From Galbitalea soli (lineage in GTDB: Bacteria; Actinomycetota; Actinomycetes; Actinomycetales; Microbacteriaceae), in contig NZ_JAAGWZ010000002.1 of NCBI RefSeq assembly GCF_010686725.1, forward strand, positions 434,001 through 498,000: a stretch of 64,000 nt of DNA. The letters run 5' to 3'. A model generated the notes under the pieces. That model was not told the DNA's origin. It saw nothing but the letters and a program-made list of their open reading frames with translations, and ran no database searches. Of this stretch, positions 36,401 to 43,187 are shown piece by piece; within the stretch, counting starts at the first letter, position 1, and the number at the start of each line of letters is the position of its first letter. A program made the position numbers and the translations under genes.

Positions 36401-37160
36401 ATCGCTCATGGTCATCACCGCGAGCCCCCTCCACGCCGTGCGCGTGCAGCAGGCGGTGCTGGGCGCCGTGACCGGGCGCCCGGACCTCACCGACTTCGTC
36501 ATCGGGGACCGCGCGGAGCCGTTCACCGTCACCACCATCGAGCAGGCGGTGGCGCAGAGCCGCGACCGCGTCATCTTCTCCATCGGGTTCGGCCGCACGC
36601 CGCACGGCCGCGTGCTCTCCGACTTCGGCGCGCTCGGCGAGCCGGGCGGCGACCGCATGCTCGCGGTCGCGATGACCCGCGCCCGCCGGTCGATGGTCAT
36701 CGTCACCTGCTTCCAGCCGAGCGACTTCGACGACCAGCGCATGCAGAACGGCGCGGCCGCGCTCGCCGAACTGCTCGGTGAGATCGGGGCCCGCCTCGCC
36801 GAGGTTCCGGTTCCCGACGACAGCGACCCTATGCTCGTCGATCTCGCTCGCCGTCTGGAGAACCGCGGACTGCGGGTCGCGCTCGGCCACCGCGGCAAGC
36901 TCGGCCTCGTCGTCTCCCACCTCGGCTACTGCGCGACCATCGAGACCGACGCCGTGCTGCACCGGGCGAGCCTGCGCGAATCGCTGCGGCTGCGCCCCGA
37001 GGTGCTGCGCCGACTGGGCTGGCACTACCTGCGGGTGCACTCCTTCGAACTGTTCAGTGATCCGGATGCGGTGGCCGCGAAGGTCATGCGGCTCCTCGGC
37101 GCCGACGCGGCACCCATCACCGAGCCGATCCCCGTGATCCCGACCCCGGCGCGTGGCTGA
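33408..37160 (+). CDS. SF1-helicase-like protein with degenerate ATPase and nuclease motifs
   Basis: 1,250 residues with the layout of large SF1 (DUF4011/AAA-type) helicases with a C-terminal Vsr/MTES_1575-like nuclease fold. The Walker A region reads LPGTGGTQT (317-324): the invariant Lys is Gly321. The Walker B position reads VILVDAGATT, where DE is D844-A845. Late helicase segments are recognisable (SLTRSYRAGGEDLAELVNRR, MLAVAMTRARRSMVIVTCFQ). The nuclease-like end (GKLGLVVSHLGYCATIETD, LRRLGWHYLRVHSFELFSDP) has also lost an acidic residue. Yet the frame is open over 3.7 kb with core codon usage, so it is a maintained, probably non-enzymatic, protein. GTG start with leaderless promoter. 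Confidence 0.8.
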   Translation: MWRAGRDDDEFSVDEAPTYAPRQVTAPHALNLGDPTFKAGNVAEPVWTKWREELALIGGPSPLLHFVDTPRTRIELSATHPGGLAQFITGKTTLLSSLIRDEVALRGARIAAGAIAAKGLELSAARGIDSVHLGIGIAEWRFGEEEFRAPLLLRPLAIRRRGSDFELKLRGDAFLNPDFARAMSEQFQLDLDAEAFVALTDDDGSFKPNPVIDRLRGLTSHLDWFTVHPRLVVSSFADVSTALVEDAARLEHPVLDALAGNAAATWTVQESYAPIEPVDSDHRPPETDVLLLDADAEQENVVAQIAAGNSVVVKTLPGTGGTQTIVNAIGALVGQNKRVLVVSARRSSLQGITQRLSDIGLAGLAVAPTTLRRDVIRSISRSEKAKQPLIAEVDDALIRLRKVLLDYRGALARPDAELGISVLDCVAELSRLALLPTPPQTTARLSRSTVEALATDRARASETMVTAAALGEFRYGPGDSPWYGASFTDGAAAAHAHATAKRLNDESIPRLLARARDLIRNTHMRPFENITELGVYLRLLIDIRDTLDRFQPVVFDRSLSELIVATAPRKEGPEMSSANRRRLKKLAKEYVRPGVHVSDLHEALVRIQQQRVLWQRFVSEGVAPEVPVGIADVQVSYQEVAQDLALLDEPLGATTRETQLAYLPLTELVDRVAALAAESDVLNNFQERSALMTTLRDLQLEPLTEDLAARHVPESQVEAELELAWWQSALESLLAGDRALLGANIDVLDRLEADFRLVDEAHAAGSPGLLAWQLAENWKIGLVDWPEEASALKRLLRGERVDAVQLQATAPHLSRTIAPVWVASPYEVPSIAETVPFDAVILVDAGATTLAENLGAIRRARQVVAFGDPVTQSPSPFEVAITDPEDGLIVAGEDPDELHSESALARLSALLPTLSLTRSYRAGGEDLAELVNRRFYGGRIESLPWAGSFLGHPSIALEYVEAGYGMPDPESGAVESVDAEVERVVRLVLDHAATRPQESLMVITASPLHAVRVQQAVLGAVTGRPDLTDFVIGDRAEPFTVTTIEQAVAQSRDRVIFSIGFGRTPHGRVLSDFGALGEPGGDRMLAVAMTRARRSMVIVTCFQPSDFDDQRMQNGAAALAELLGEIGARLAEVPVPDDSDPMLVDLARRLENRGLRVALGHRGKLGLVVSHLGYCATIETDAVLHRASLRESLRLRPEVLRRLGWHYLRVHSFELFSDPDAVAAKVMRLLGADAAPITEPIPVIPTPARG

Positions 37161-37362
37161 GCCCGAGGCCTCGGGCGCGGGTGCGGGGGGCGCTGCGGAC
37201 GACACGAGCGCGCGAGAGCCGTCGCCCGGCCGTCGCGTGCGTCGTCGGGTGACCACGCCGCCGCCGCCGGGCACCGATCCCGCGCCGGCTCCCGAACCGA
37301 CCCGCCACACCCTCGACGAGAACGACGACCGCCTGCGCGCCGAGAAGCCGCCGCACTACTGA
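37153..37362 (+). CDS. Small disordered protein of unknown function
   Basis: 69 residues, Pro/Ala/Gly-rich, with a basic RRVRRRVTTPP patch and a distinctive end TLDENDDRLRAEKPPHY. Similar C-termini occur in short proteins of related actinobacteria, so the tail is probably the functional part. GTG start overlaps the stop of the helicase-like gene by 8 nt, implying coupled expression. No domain or activity can be assigned. Confidence 0.6.
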   Translation: MAEPEASGAGAGGAADDTSAREPSPGRRVRRRVTTPPPPGTDPAPAPEPTRHTLDENDDRLRAEKPPHY

Positions 37363-37551
37363 CCGTGGCGGGCCGGGTGCGCCGTGGGCCGCCCGCGTGC
37401 CCCCGCGCGGCCCCGGTCCAGCTCCCCGTGCGGCCCTCCGGTTCGCAATGCAGGATGGCGACGCGCGTCAACGCGACTGTGCCGCCATTTCTGGCGCGTC
37501 GGTGAAGTGGTCGTGGCGGTTTCGGGCGGCTGAGCAACAGCTCATCCTGAG

Positions 37552-37663
37552 ACGTGAACCGGCGCGTGGGCCGGGAACGTGAACCGGCGCGTGGGCCGGG
37601 ACGTGAACCGGCGGGCCGGACGGGGACGTGAACCGGCGCGTGGGCCGGGAACGTGAACCGGGG
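37552..37663. repeat. Tandem repeat, about 4.5 copies of a 24-25-nt unit
   Basis: Units beginning ACGTGAACCGGCG start at 37552, 37577, 37601, 37626 and (partial) 37651; three are nearly identical and the third has diverged. They lie in the 349-nt gap between the small disordered protein and mscL (minus strand), which otherwise holds no gene. The copy number may vary between strains. Confidence 0.85.
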
Positions 37664-37711
37664 CGGAGCAGGCCGCGCCGCGCGGCCAGCTGCCGCGCCG
37701 CCGCCCGGCAC

Positions 37712-38167
37712 TCAGGAGGTGTGCTTGCCGTGCTCTGCGCCGGGGGCGGAGGTGTTGGCGAGCAGGTTGCGGATGTCGGTCAGCAGCTCGAGCTCGGTCG
37801 GCGGGGTGTCGGCCTCCACGGCGGGCACCCCGGCCTCCTTCTTCTGGAAGGCGCGCTTCTTCAGGAAGTTGATGGGCACGACGAGCGCGAAGTATACGAC
37901 GATCGCCACCAGCAGGAACTGGATGACAGCGGCGATCACCGCACCGAAGAACAGCGTCGCGGGCTTCCCGCTGCCGTTGAGGGTGGGGATGACCACCGGC
38001 AGGGCCTTCGCGAGGCTCTGCGCGCTGAACAGCGCGCCGATGAGTGGGTTGAGCACGCTCGTAACGATCGCGTTGACGATGCCGGTGAACGCGGCGCCGA
38101 TGACGACAGCGACCGCCAGGTCGATCACGTTTCCGCGGAGGATGAACTCTTTGAAACCTTTGAGCAT
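37712..38167 (-). CDS. mscL: Large-conductance mechanosensitive channel MscL
   Basis: 151 residues. The cytoplasmic amphipathic start MLKGFKEFILRGN leads into TM1 with the pore-lining VIDLAVAVVIGAAFTGIVN. A short outer loop contains LNGSGKPATLFFG, TM2 is AVIQFLLVAIVVYFALVVPI, and a charged C-terminal helix (TELELLTDIRNLLAN) forms the cytoplasmic bundle. It opens as an emergency valve on hypo-osmotic shock. The ATG at 38167 has GGGAG upstream and gives the canonical N-terminus. The tail is a little longer than in E. coli MscL. It is transcribed in the same direction as the FmdB-like and cyclo-ligase genes. Confidence 0.95.
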   Translation of the reverse strand: MLKGFKEFILRGNVIDLAVAVVIGAAFTGIVNAIVTSVLNPLIGALFSAQSLAKALPVVIPTLNGSGKPATLFFGAVIAAVIQFLLVAIVVYFALVVPINFLKKRAFQKKEAGVPAVEADTPPTELELLTDIRNLLANTSAPGAEHGKHTS

Positions 38168-38228
38168 GAGGGACTCCCGTTCGTGGTGGGCGCTGGTTGC
38201 GCGGGCCAGACGGCGAGTGGGGCGACCC

Positions 38229-38687
38229 CTACGCCGACGTAGACGATTGTGCCGGAGCCCCGGGGGACTTCGCACCCTTTGCGCCCGATCCGGCGGATGA
38301 CCCGCCCGAGCCGCCGGCACCGCCCGAGCCGCCACTGCCCGACCCGCCCGACCCGGCACCGCCCGATCCAGCACCAGCCCCCGATCCCGATCCCGACCCG
38401 GATCCCGACCCGGCCGAGTCACCCGACCCGCCCGAGCCTCCCGCTCCGCCGCCCGAACCGCCGCCCGCGCCGCTCCCCGCTCCAGAGTCTCCGCCCTGGC
38501 CCTTCGCGCCCGCGCGCGAGTCGGTGCGGTAGAAGCCGCTGCCGTTGAAGCTCACTCCCACCGCGCTGAAGATCTTGCGGAGACGGCCCGAACAGTTGGG
38601 GCACTCGGTCAGCGAGTCGTCGGTGAAGGCCTGCTGGATGTCGAAGGCGGTGCCGCACTCGGTGCAGCGGTACGAGTACGTGGGCAT
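38229..38687 (-). CDS. FmdB-family zinc-ribbon protein with long Gly/Ser tail
   Basis: 152 residues. Residues 1-45 are the FmdB-type zinc ribbon: MPTYSYRCTECGTAFDIQQ and LTECPNCSGRLRKIF supply four Cys. The conserved VGVSFNGSGFYRTDSR follows. The remaining half is low-complexity Gly/Ser/Ala (about 75 residues), unusually extended, with a matching repetitive DNA stretch around 38260-38490. The family occurs beside the cyclo-ligase and mscL in many actinobacteria. Its role is unproven (putative regulator). The ATG 38687 is preceded by AAAGGAT. Confidence 0.88.
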   Translation of the reverse strand: MPTYSYRCTECGTAFDIQQAFTDDSLTECPNCSGRLRKIFSAVGVSFNGSGFYRTDSRAGAKGQGGDSGAGSGAGGGSGGGAGGSGGSGDSAGSGSGSGSGSGAGAGSGGAGSGGSGSGGSGGAGGSGGSSAGSGAKGAKSPGAPAQSSTSA

Positions 38688-38715
38688 GGTGATCCTTTGA
38701 ATGGGGCGGGTCGGG

Positions 38716-39306
38716 TCAGCGGGACGCGCGGAAGCGGGTGATCCCGGTCGGCGTGACGACGCCGTCGACGCGCTTGTCGTGCACCTCGCTGGGCACACGG
38801 TCGACGAGCTCGCTGTCGAAGATCACAGCATAGACGGGCGGGCACTTCTCCATGGAGCCGAGGGTCTTGTCGAAGTAGCCCTGCCCCCACCCCATGCGCA
38901 TTCCGCTCGTGTCGACGGTGGCGGCGGGCACGATGATGAGCCCCACGTTGTCGATCGCGCTGGGGGCGAGGATCTGGCTGGTCGGCATGGGCATGCCCTG
39001 AACATCCTCGGCCTCGTCGCTCGCGTCGTAGGGCGCCCAGTCGAGCAGGCCGTCGGCACGGGAGATGGGTAGGAGAACCCGGATGCCCCGCTCACAGGCC
39101 CAGTGGAGGAAGTCGCGAGTGGGCGGTTCGTTGGGGGTGGAGAGGTAGGCGGCGATGTAGTCGACGCCGAGATCGCTTGTCAAGGCCTCGAGGTTGCGCG
39201 TGATTCCGAGGGCCGCGTTTTCGCGCTCGGTGGCGGTCATGGTGCGCCTGCGTTCGCGCAACTCCGCCCGAAGGGCGCGCTTTTGGTGACTGACGTCGTC
39301 GGTCAT
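38716..39306 (-). CDS. 5-formyltetrahydrofolate cyclo-ligase family protein
   Basis: 196 residues. ATP-dependent conversion of 5-formyl-THF to 5,10-methenyl-THF in one-carbon metabolism. Markers are the basic N-terminus QKRALRAELRERRRT, YLSTPNEPPTRDF, LIIVPAATVDTSGMRMGWGQGYFDKTL (the substrate-binding Gly-rich loop of the family), and a C-terminal PSEVHDKRVDGVVTPTG. The length is normal. Start ATG 39306 diverges from galU, 40 nt away, an arrangement conserved in actinobacteria. Confidence 0.93.
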   Translation of the reverse strand: MTDDVSHQKRALRAELRERRRTMTATERENAALGITRNLEALTSDLGVDYIAAYLSTPNEPPTRDFLHWACERGIRVLLPISRADGLLDWAPYDASDEAEDVQGMPMPTSQILAPSAIDNVGLIIVPAATVDTSGMRMGWGQGYFDKTLGSMEKCPPVYAVIFDSELVDRVPSEVHDKRVDGVVTPTGITRFRASR

Positions 39307-39333
39307 CCTGTAATTCTAGGAGCAGTTGCCCGG

Positions 39334-39339
39334 TAGCCT
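39334..39339 (+). promoter_or_regulatory. Leaderless-type -10 box (TAGCCT)
   Basis: TAGCCT ends 7 nt before the galU ATG at 39347; no Shine-Dalgarno at useful distance. Confidence 0.4.
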
Positions 39340-39346
39340 GTTCCCT

Positions 39347-40237
39347 ATGGCCACGAAGATTACTAAAGCAGTTATCCCCGCCGCCGGATTGGGTACCCGA
39401 TTCCTTCCTGCCACCAAAGCGATGCCGAAGGAGATGTTGCCGGTCGTTGACAAACCGGCTATCCAATATGTTGTCGAGGAGGCCGTGGCCGCTGGGCTCA
39501 CGGATGTCCTCATGATCACCGGGCGCAACAAGAACGCGCTCGAGAACCACTTCGACCGTGTCGGTGAGCTCGAAGCCACCCTCGAACGCAAGGGCGACAC
39601 CGAGAAGCTGGAGAAGGTCAACTTCTCCACCGACCTGGCCGACATGCACTACGTGCGTCAGGGCGACCCGAAGGGCCTGGGGCACGCCGTGCTCCGCGCC
39701 GCCATGCACGTGGGGCACGAGCCCTTCGCCGTGCTCCTGGGTGACGACATCATCGACAGCCGCGACGTGCTGCTCTCGAAGATGATCGAGGTCGCGGGGG
39801 AGAAGACGGCGTCCGTCGTCGCCCTCCTCGAGGTCGACCCCGAGGTCGCCCACATGTACGGAATCGCGACCATCGAGGCGACCGACGCCGACGACGTGGT
39901 GCGCATCACGGGGCTCGTCGAGAAGCCGGCCCCGGGCACCCAGCCCTCCAACTACGCCGTCATCGGCCGTTACGTGCTGCAGCCCGAGGTGTTCGACGTG
40001 CTCGCCCACACCGCGCCCGGCAAGGGTGGCGAGATCCAATTGACGGATGCCCTGCAGGAGCTTGCCCGCGAGAACATCGCCGGCGGCGTCTACGGTGTCG
40101 TCTTCCGCGGCCGCCGGTACGACACCGGTGACCGCCTCGACTACATCAAGGCGATCGTGCAGCTCGCCGTCGAACGTGAGGACCTCGGGGAGGCTCTGCG
40201 CCCGTGGCTCAAGGACTTCGTCTCGAAGTTGGAGTAG
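39347..40237 (+). CDS. galU: UTP-glucose-1-phosphate uridylyltransferase
   Basis: 296 residues. Makes UDP-glucose from UTP and glucose-1-P, the donor for GalE and for envelope glycans. Diagnostic: VIPAAGLGTRFLPATKAMPK (nucleotide loop), EMLPVVDKPAIQYVVEEA, LGDDIIDSRDV, GLVEKPAPGTQPSNYAVIGR and GEIQLTDALQELA. Start MATKITKAV at 39347 matches family N-termini, whereas the longer frame adds seven untypical residues. It lies 2 nt before the acetyltransferase gene and is divergent from the cyclo-ligase. Confidence 0.96.
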   Translation: MATKITKAVIPAAGLGTRFLPATKAMPKEMLPVVDKPAIQYVVEEAVAAGLTDVLMITGRNKNALENHFDRVGELEATLERKGDTEKLEKVNFSTDLADMHYVRQGDPKGLGHAVLRAAMHVGHEPFAVLLGDDIIDSRDVLLSKMIEVAGEKTASVVALLEVDPEVAHMYGIATIEATDADDVVRITGLVEKPAPGTQPSNYAVIGRYVLQPEVFDVLAHTAPGKGGEIQLTDALQELARENIAGGVYGVVFRGRRYDTGDRLDYIKAIVQLAVEREDLGEALRPWLKDFVSKLE

Positions 40238-40239
40238 GC

Positions 40240-40899
40240 GTGGCCACAATCCCATCGCTCGTCGAGGGCGATGTCACGATCCGGCCGATCCGGCTTCGTG
40301 ACGCACGTGCACTGGAGCGCGAACTGGTCGAGAACCGGTCGTGGCTGCGCCAGTGGGAGGCGACCAACCCCCACGGCCCGCTGAGTTTCGACGTGCGGTC
40401 GAGCATCCGCAGCCTCCAGGCCAACGCACGCGCGGGATTGGGCCTCCCGTACGCGATCGACTACAAGGGCGAGTTCGCCGGGCAGTTGAACGTGTCGTCG
40501 ATCGCGTACGGGTCGCTCAGCTCGGCGACCATCGGGTACTGGGTCGCGGAGCGGTTCGCCGGGCGAGACGTGACCCCCACCGCAGTCGCGCTCGCGACCG
40601 ACCACGCCTTCTTCGGCCTCGGCCTGCACCGCATGGAGATCTGCATCCGCCCCGAGAACGCGCCCTCGCTCCGGGTGGTCGAGAAGCTCGGCTTCCGGTA
40701 CGAGGGTCTGCGCCGCCGCTACATCCACATCAACGGCGACTGGCGCGACCACTTCTGCTTCGCTCTGACCGTGGATGAACTGCCTCAGGGTGTGCTGCGG
40801 CGCTGGCTCGACGGCCACGTGGTGGCCGAGGATGCGACGGTGCCCGCCTCGGACCGCGCGCGGGCGGCTGTTCCGCTGCGCGTGGTGTCGCGGGGCTGA
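40240..40899 (+). CDS. GNAT-family N-acetyltransferase (RimJ/RimL type)
   Basis: 219 residues. GNAT fold with RIRPIRL-like strand one (VTIRPIRLRDARALER), IGYWVAERFAGRDVTPTAVA (acetyl-CoA loop), LGLHRMEICIRPENAPSLRV and EKLGFRYEGLRRRYIHINGDW, the Asn-rich end typical of RimJ/RimL ribosomal-protein N-acetyltransferases. The substrate here is unknown. GTG start at 40240, 2 nt after galU, gives the canonical N-terminus. Co-transcription with galU is conserved in related genera. Confidence 0.9.
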   Translation: MATIPSLVEGDVTIRPIRLRDARALERELVENRSWLRQWEATNPHGPLSFDVRSSIRSLQANARAGLGLPYAIDYKGEFAGQLNVSSIAYGSLSSATIGYWVAERFAGRDVTPTAVALATDHAFFGLGLHRMEICIRPENAPSLRVVEKLGFRYEGLRRRYIHINGDWRDHFCFALTVDELPQGVLRRWLDGHVVAEDATVPASDRARAAVPLRVVSRG

Positions 40900-40997
40900 G
40901 ACGCTGCGCGTCGCGGTCGACCCGCGCCGAGCATCCGTCGCGCACCGAGTGTGGGGCGCGCCCCGCGTGCCGAGGCGGCAATCGGGGACCTCGCTCG

Positions 40998-41003
40998 TAC
41001 CGT
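40998..41003 (+). promoter_or_regulatory. Leaderless-type -10 box (TACCGT)
   Basis: TACCGT ends 6 nt before the ATG at 41010. Confidence 0.35.
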
Positions 41004-41009
41004 AGGCAC

Positions 41010-42023
41010 ATGGAGTTTTCGGGAGTCGGCGGCGGTGTCATCGTCGCCCTTGCTGCCGGCCTCTGGCTCGTCTATCTCATGCCCACGTGGTTTCGTCGCC
41101 GCGACTACATCGCGAGCGAGCGGGCCGAGGTGCGCCGCCAGCAGGCCCTGCGCGTGCTTCAGGAGACGGCTGCTCTCGTCGCCCCGCCGCGCACCGAGCC
41201 CGCCGCCCCCATCGTCTCGCCGTCGGGAGAGGTGACCGACCACGAGCGCCTCGCGCTCGCCATCGAGCGCTCCCGGCAGGCCCAGGCCAACCGCGTCGCC
41301 AGCCGCAAACTCGTCGAGGCGGCCAAACCGCCCGTGCAGGAGGCAGTCGCCAGGGCTCGGATGTCGCGCCGCCTGCGCCGCACGCGGGCCGTCGCCACGC
41401 TGCTGCTGCTCGCCTCGCTCGTGCTCATCGTGGTGCAGCTGGTCGTGATCGCGATGACCGGCGTGGCCGTGGCCGCGGTGGCGGTCATCGGCTTCTCTGC
41501 GGTCGTGGGCGTCGTGTCGTTCGCCGCGCTCGGGCGTTTGGCGAGCATCGCGCGGCGACGCTCGGTGGGTCCGGCGCGAGCCGCGACCGCCCTGCGCAAG
41601 ACGAGCTCGGTGGGACCGATCGTGCGATCGGAGGACGCGGCGGCCGAGGCCCGCGCGACCGAGTGGACCCCGGTGCCGATCCCGAAGCCGCTGTACCTGT
41701 CGCGCAGTGAGGCGCCCGCCGAGCATCCGCCGCAGCGCTCGCTCGACCACGCCGCGATCCTGCGCGCCGCGGCGCGAGAGGCCGACCGTGCGCTGCGCGA
41801 CGCGCAGACGGCACCGGGAGTGACCCCGATCACCGGCCGCTCGGTGACCCGGCCCGCATCGTCGGCGCGAGAGACGCCGGTCGCGCAAGGGACCGCGAGC
41901 GCGTCTGCGGCGACCCCTGCCGCCGCACCCAGCCGCTACGCGAGCATGGGCGTGCTCGATGGACTGGGCGCCGTGGGCACCGACCTCGACGAGGTTCTGC
42001 GTCGCCGGCGCGCGACCGCCTGA
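41010..42023 (+). CDS. Membrane protein with three hydrophobic helices, unknown function
   Basis: 337 residues. An N-terminal helix (VIVALAAGLWLVYLMPTWF) is followed by a charged segment with an RRRDY start. Two adjacent helices near 130-175 (ATLLLLASLVLIVVQLVVI, GVAVAAVAVIGFSAVVGVV) come next, and the rest is a long disordered Ala/Pro/Arg-rich cytoplasmic region ending GTDLDEVLRRRRATA, which looks like a conserved short motif. It resembles uncharacterised actinobacterial membrane proteins located downstream of the galU/acetyltransferase pair. No enzymatic domain is visible. Confidence 0.75.
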   Translation: MEFSGVGGGVIVALAAGLWLVYLMPTWFRRRDYIASERAEVRRQQALRVLQETAALVAPPRTEPAAPIVSPSGEVTDHERLALAIERSRQAQANRVASRKLVEAAKPPVQEAVARARMSRRLRRTRAVATLLLLASLVLIVVQLVVIAMTGVAVAAVAVIGFSAVVGVVSFAALGRLASIARRRSVGPARAATALRKTSSVGPIVRSEDAAAEARATEWTPVPIPKPLYLSRSEAPAEHPPQRSLDHAAILRAAAREADRALRDAQTAPGVTPITGRSVTRPASSARETPVAQGTASASAATPAAAPSRYASMGVLDGLGAVGTDLDEVLRRRRATA

Positions 42024-42072
42024 CCGAAGCGACGTGTCGGGTCGCCGATTATTGCGTGCGCGCGCGACCTGA

Positions 42073-42078
42073 TAACGT
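42073..42078 (+). promoter_or_regulatory. Putative -10 box (TAACGT) of the tRNA-Ala gene
   Basis: TAACGT lies 15 nt after TTGCGT (42052-42057) and 15 nt before the mature tRNA 5' end. The spacer is shorter than usual, so this is tentative. Confidence 0.35.
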
Positions 42079-42093
42079 AGCTACGCAGTAAAC

Positions 42094-42166
42094 GGGCCCT
42101 TGGCGCAGTTGGTAGCGCGCCTCGTTCGCATCGAGGAGGTCAGGAGTTCGAATCTCCTAGGGTCCA
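42094..42166 (+). tRNA. tRNA-Ala, anticodon CGC
   Basis: Full cloverleaf: acceptor GGGCCCT (42094-42100) with AGGGTCC (42159-42165) including the G3:U70 pair that marks alanine tRNAs, D stem GCGC/GCGC (42103-42106, 42115-42118), anticodon stem CCTCG/CGAGG with loop TTCGCAT (anticodon CGC at 42127-42129), T stem AGGAG/CTCCT with loop TTCGAAT, discriminator A42166. CCA is not encoded. The gene is followed by a strong terminator and then by sequence of island character, so its 3' end is a likely integration site. Confidence 0.97.
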
Positions 42167-42173
42167 CTGACTG

Positions 42174-42208
42174 GACACCCGACCGGACACCGGTCGGGTG
42201 TCTTTTTT
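42174..42208 (+). terminator. Rho-independent terminator of tRNA-Ala
   Basis: Perfect 13-bp stem GACACCCGACCGG / CCGGTCGGGTGTC (42174-42186, 42190-42202), 3-nt loop ACA, then six T residues. Confidence 0.95.
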
Positions 42209-42210
42209 GC

Positions 42211-43124
42211 TGGCTGGACGATTGTGGCGGCGAACCTGAGTGCTTGCTGTGGTTGGTGCCGTCACGCTGACTCGACGTGCTGGCGGTTCCCTTCTCCACC
42301 GAGTCGTTGGCGTCCCGGATAAGGCAAGTCTTCTCGCAGCAGCACTAGATGGACGGGAGCGCACCTGAATACTGAACCTGCCTCCCATTCCTCCGCGAGG
42401 GAGCTAGGTCCCATTGAGTCCCGCTTGAGTTGTGGCTCGAGCGGAGCGGCCTGACGCGGCCCGGCTGCCGGTCTGGATCGTAGTCGGTCGACTTGTCGAT
42501 GTGTGTCGGTCACGTCGGCTTGTGAACATCGCTCGGTGCGATAGAGGGCCGACGGGTCCGTGGCCCGAATCGATGAGGGCTCTCAGCTGCAATATTCGTC
42601 GTGATTCTTGCTCCGCCGGGCCGGTACAAAACGCGGCGTGCGTGCGTAAAGTTGTCGCCTGAAGTTCGCATCGGGGATAGCGCGATCATCGCGAACTGCG
42701 AGAATCCGTTCGTCGCAATGAGAGACGCCTGAGACCAGTTCGCCTCGGGTCCAATTTCGTTCGCGAATCGCCGTCTACGAAGCGCAGCGATTCCTCATGT
42801 TGTCTTGGGATCGGCGATTGCATCCGTCGCGCATCTCAGACTCCAGCCTGTCGCAACGCGCAACGAGGCGTATTGAACGTCCCTCGATATCGCAGTGCGC
42901 CGCGGTCGGGCTCCGTTCAAGCCTTCAACCCCGCTGGGCGACGTCACGATCATGGAGTCAAGCTCGCGCCCCGCTTCCTCGGGTCACCATTACCTCTTGT
43001 GTGAGATTGAGGCCGCGTTCCCTGAAAAACAGGTCGGGGCGCCTCGTCAACGAGAACGTCCACGTGACCCTCCCGTCAGGCGTCGTCTGAGTGTCGTCGG
43101 GACACGCGGGCGAGGAGATGGCCA
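42211..43124. other. Gene-poor boundary of the genomic island
   Basis: About 0.9 kb between the tRNA terminator and the PadR gene. Only short open frames in all six frames, none protein-like, no repeat of the tRNA 3' end and no integrase remnant recognised. It probably marks decayed DNA at the edge of the island. Confidence 0.5.
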
Positions 43125-43139
43125 GTGATCGGCCGCAAC

Positions 43140-43156
43140 ATACACTTACTGAGTAT
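43140..43156. promoter_or_regulatory. Candidate PadR operator overlapping its own promoter
   Basis: ATAC-N9-GTAT inverted repeat 31 nt upstream of the TTG start of the PadR gene, overlapping TATCTAT (about 43154-43160), which could be its -10 box. PadR proteins commonly repress themselves through such palindromes. Confidence 0.35.
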
Positions 43157-43187
43157 CTATTCGGCACTAACACAGTTCGGGGGACCC

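Noticed and set aside
37552-37663. Repeat array considered as a CRISPR
   Set aside because: Units are directly adjacent with no spacers and no cas genes nearby.
42081-42299. Short minus-strand ORF across the tRNA
   Set aside because: Its translation (PRRFELLTSSMRTRRATNC) is the well-known artefact of translating a tRNA gene antisense.
42432-43090. Short plus-strand frames in the island boundary
   Set aside because: Arg/Ser-rich translations, no ribosome sites, no coding bias.
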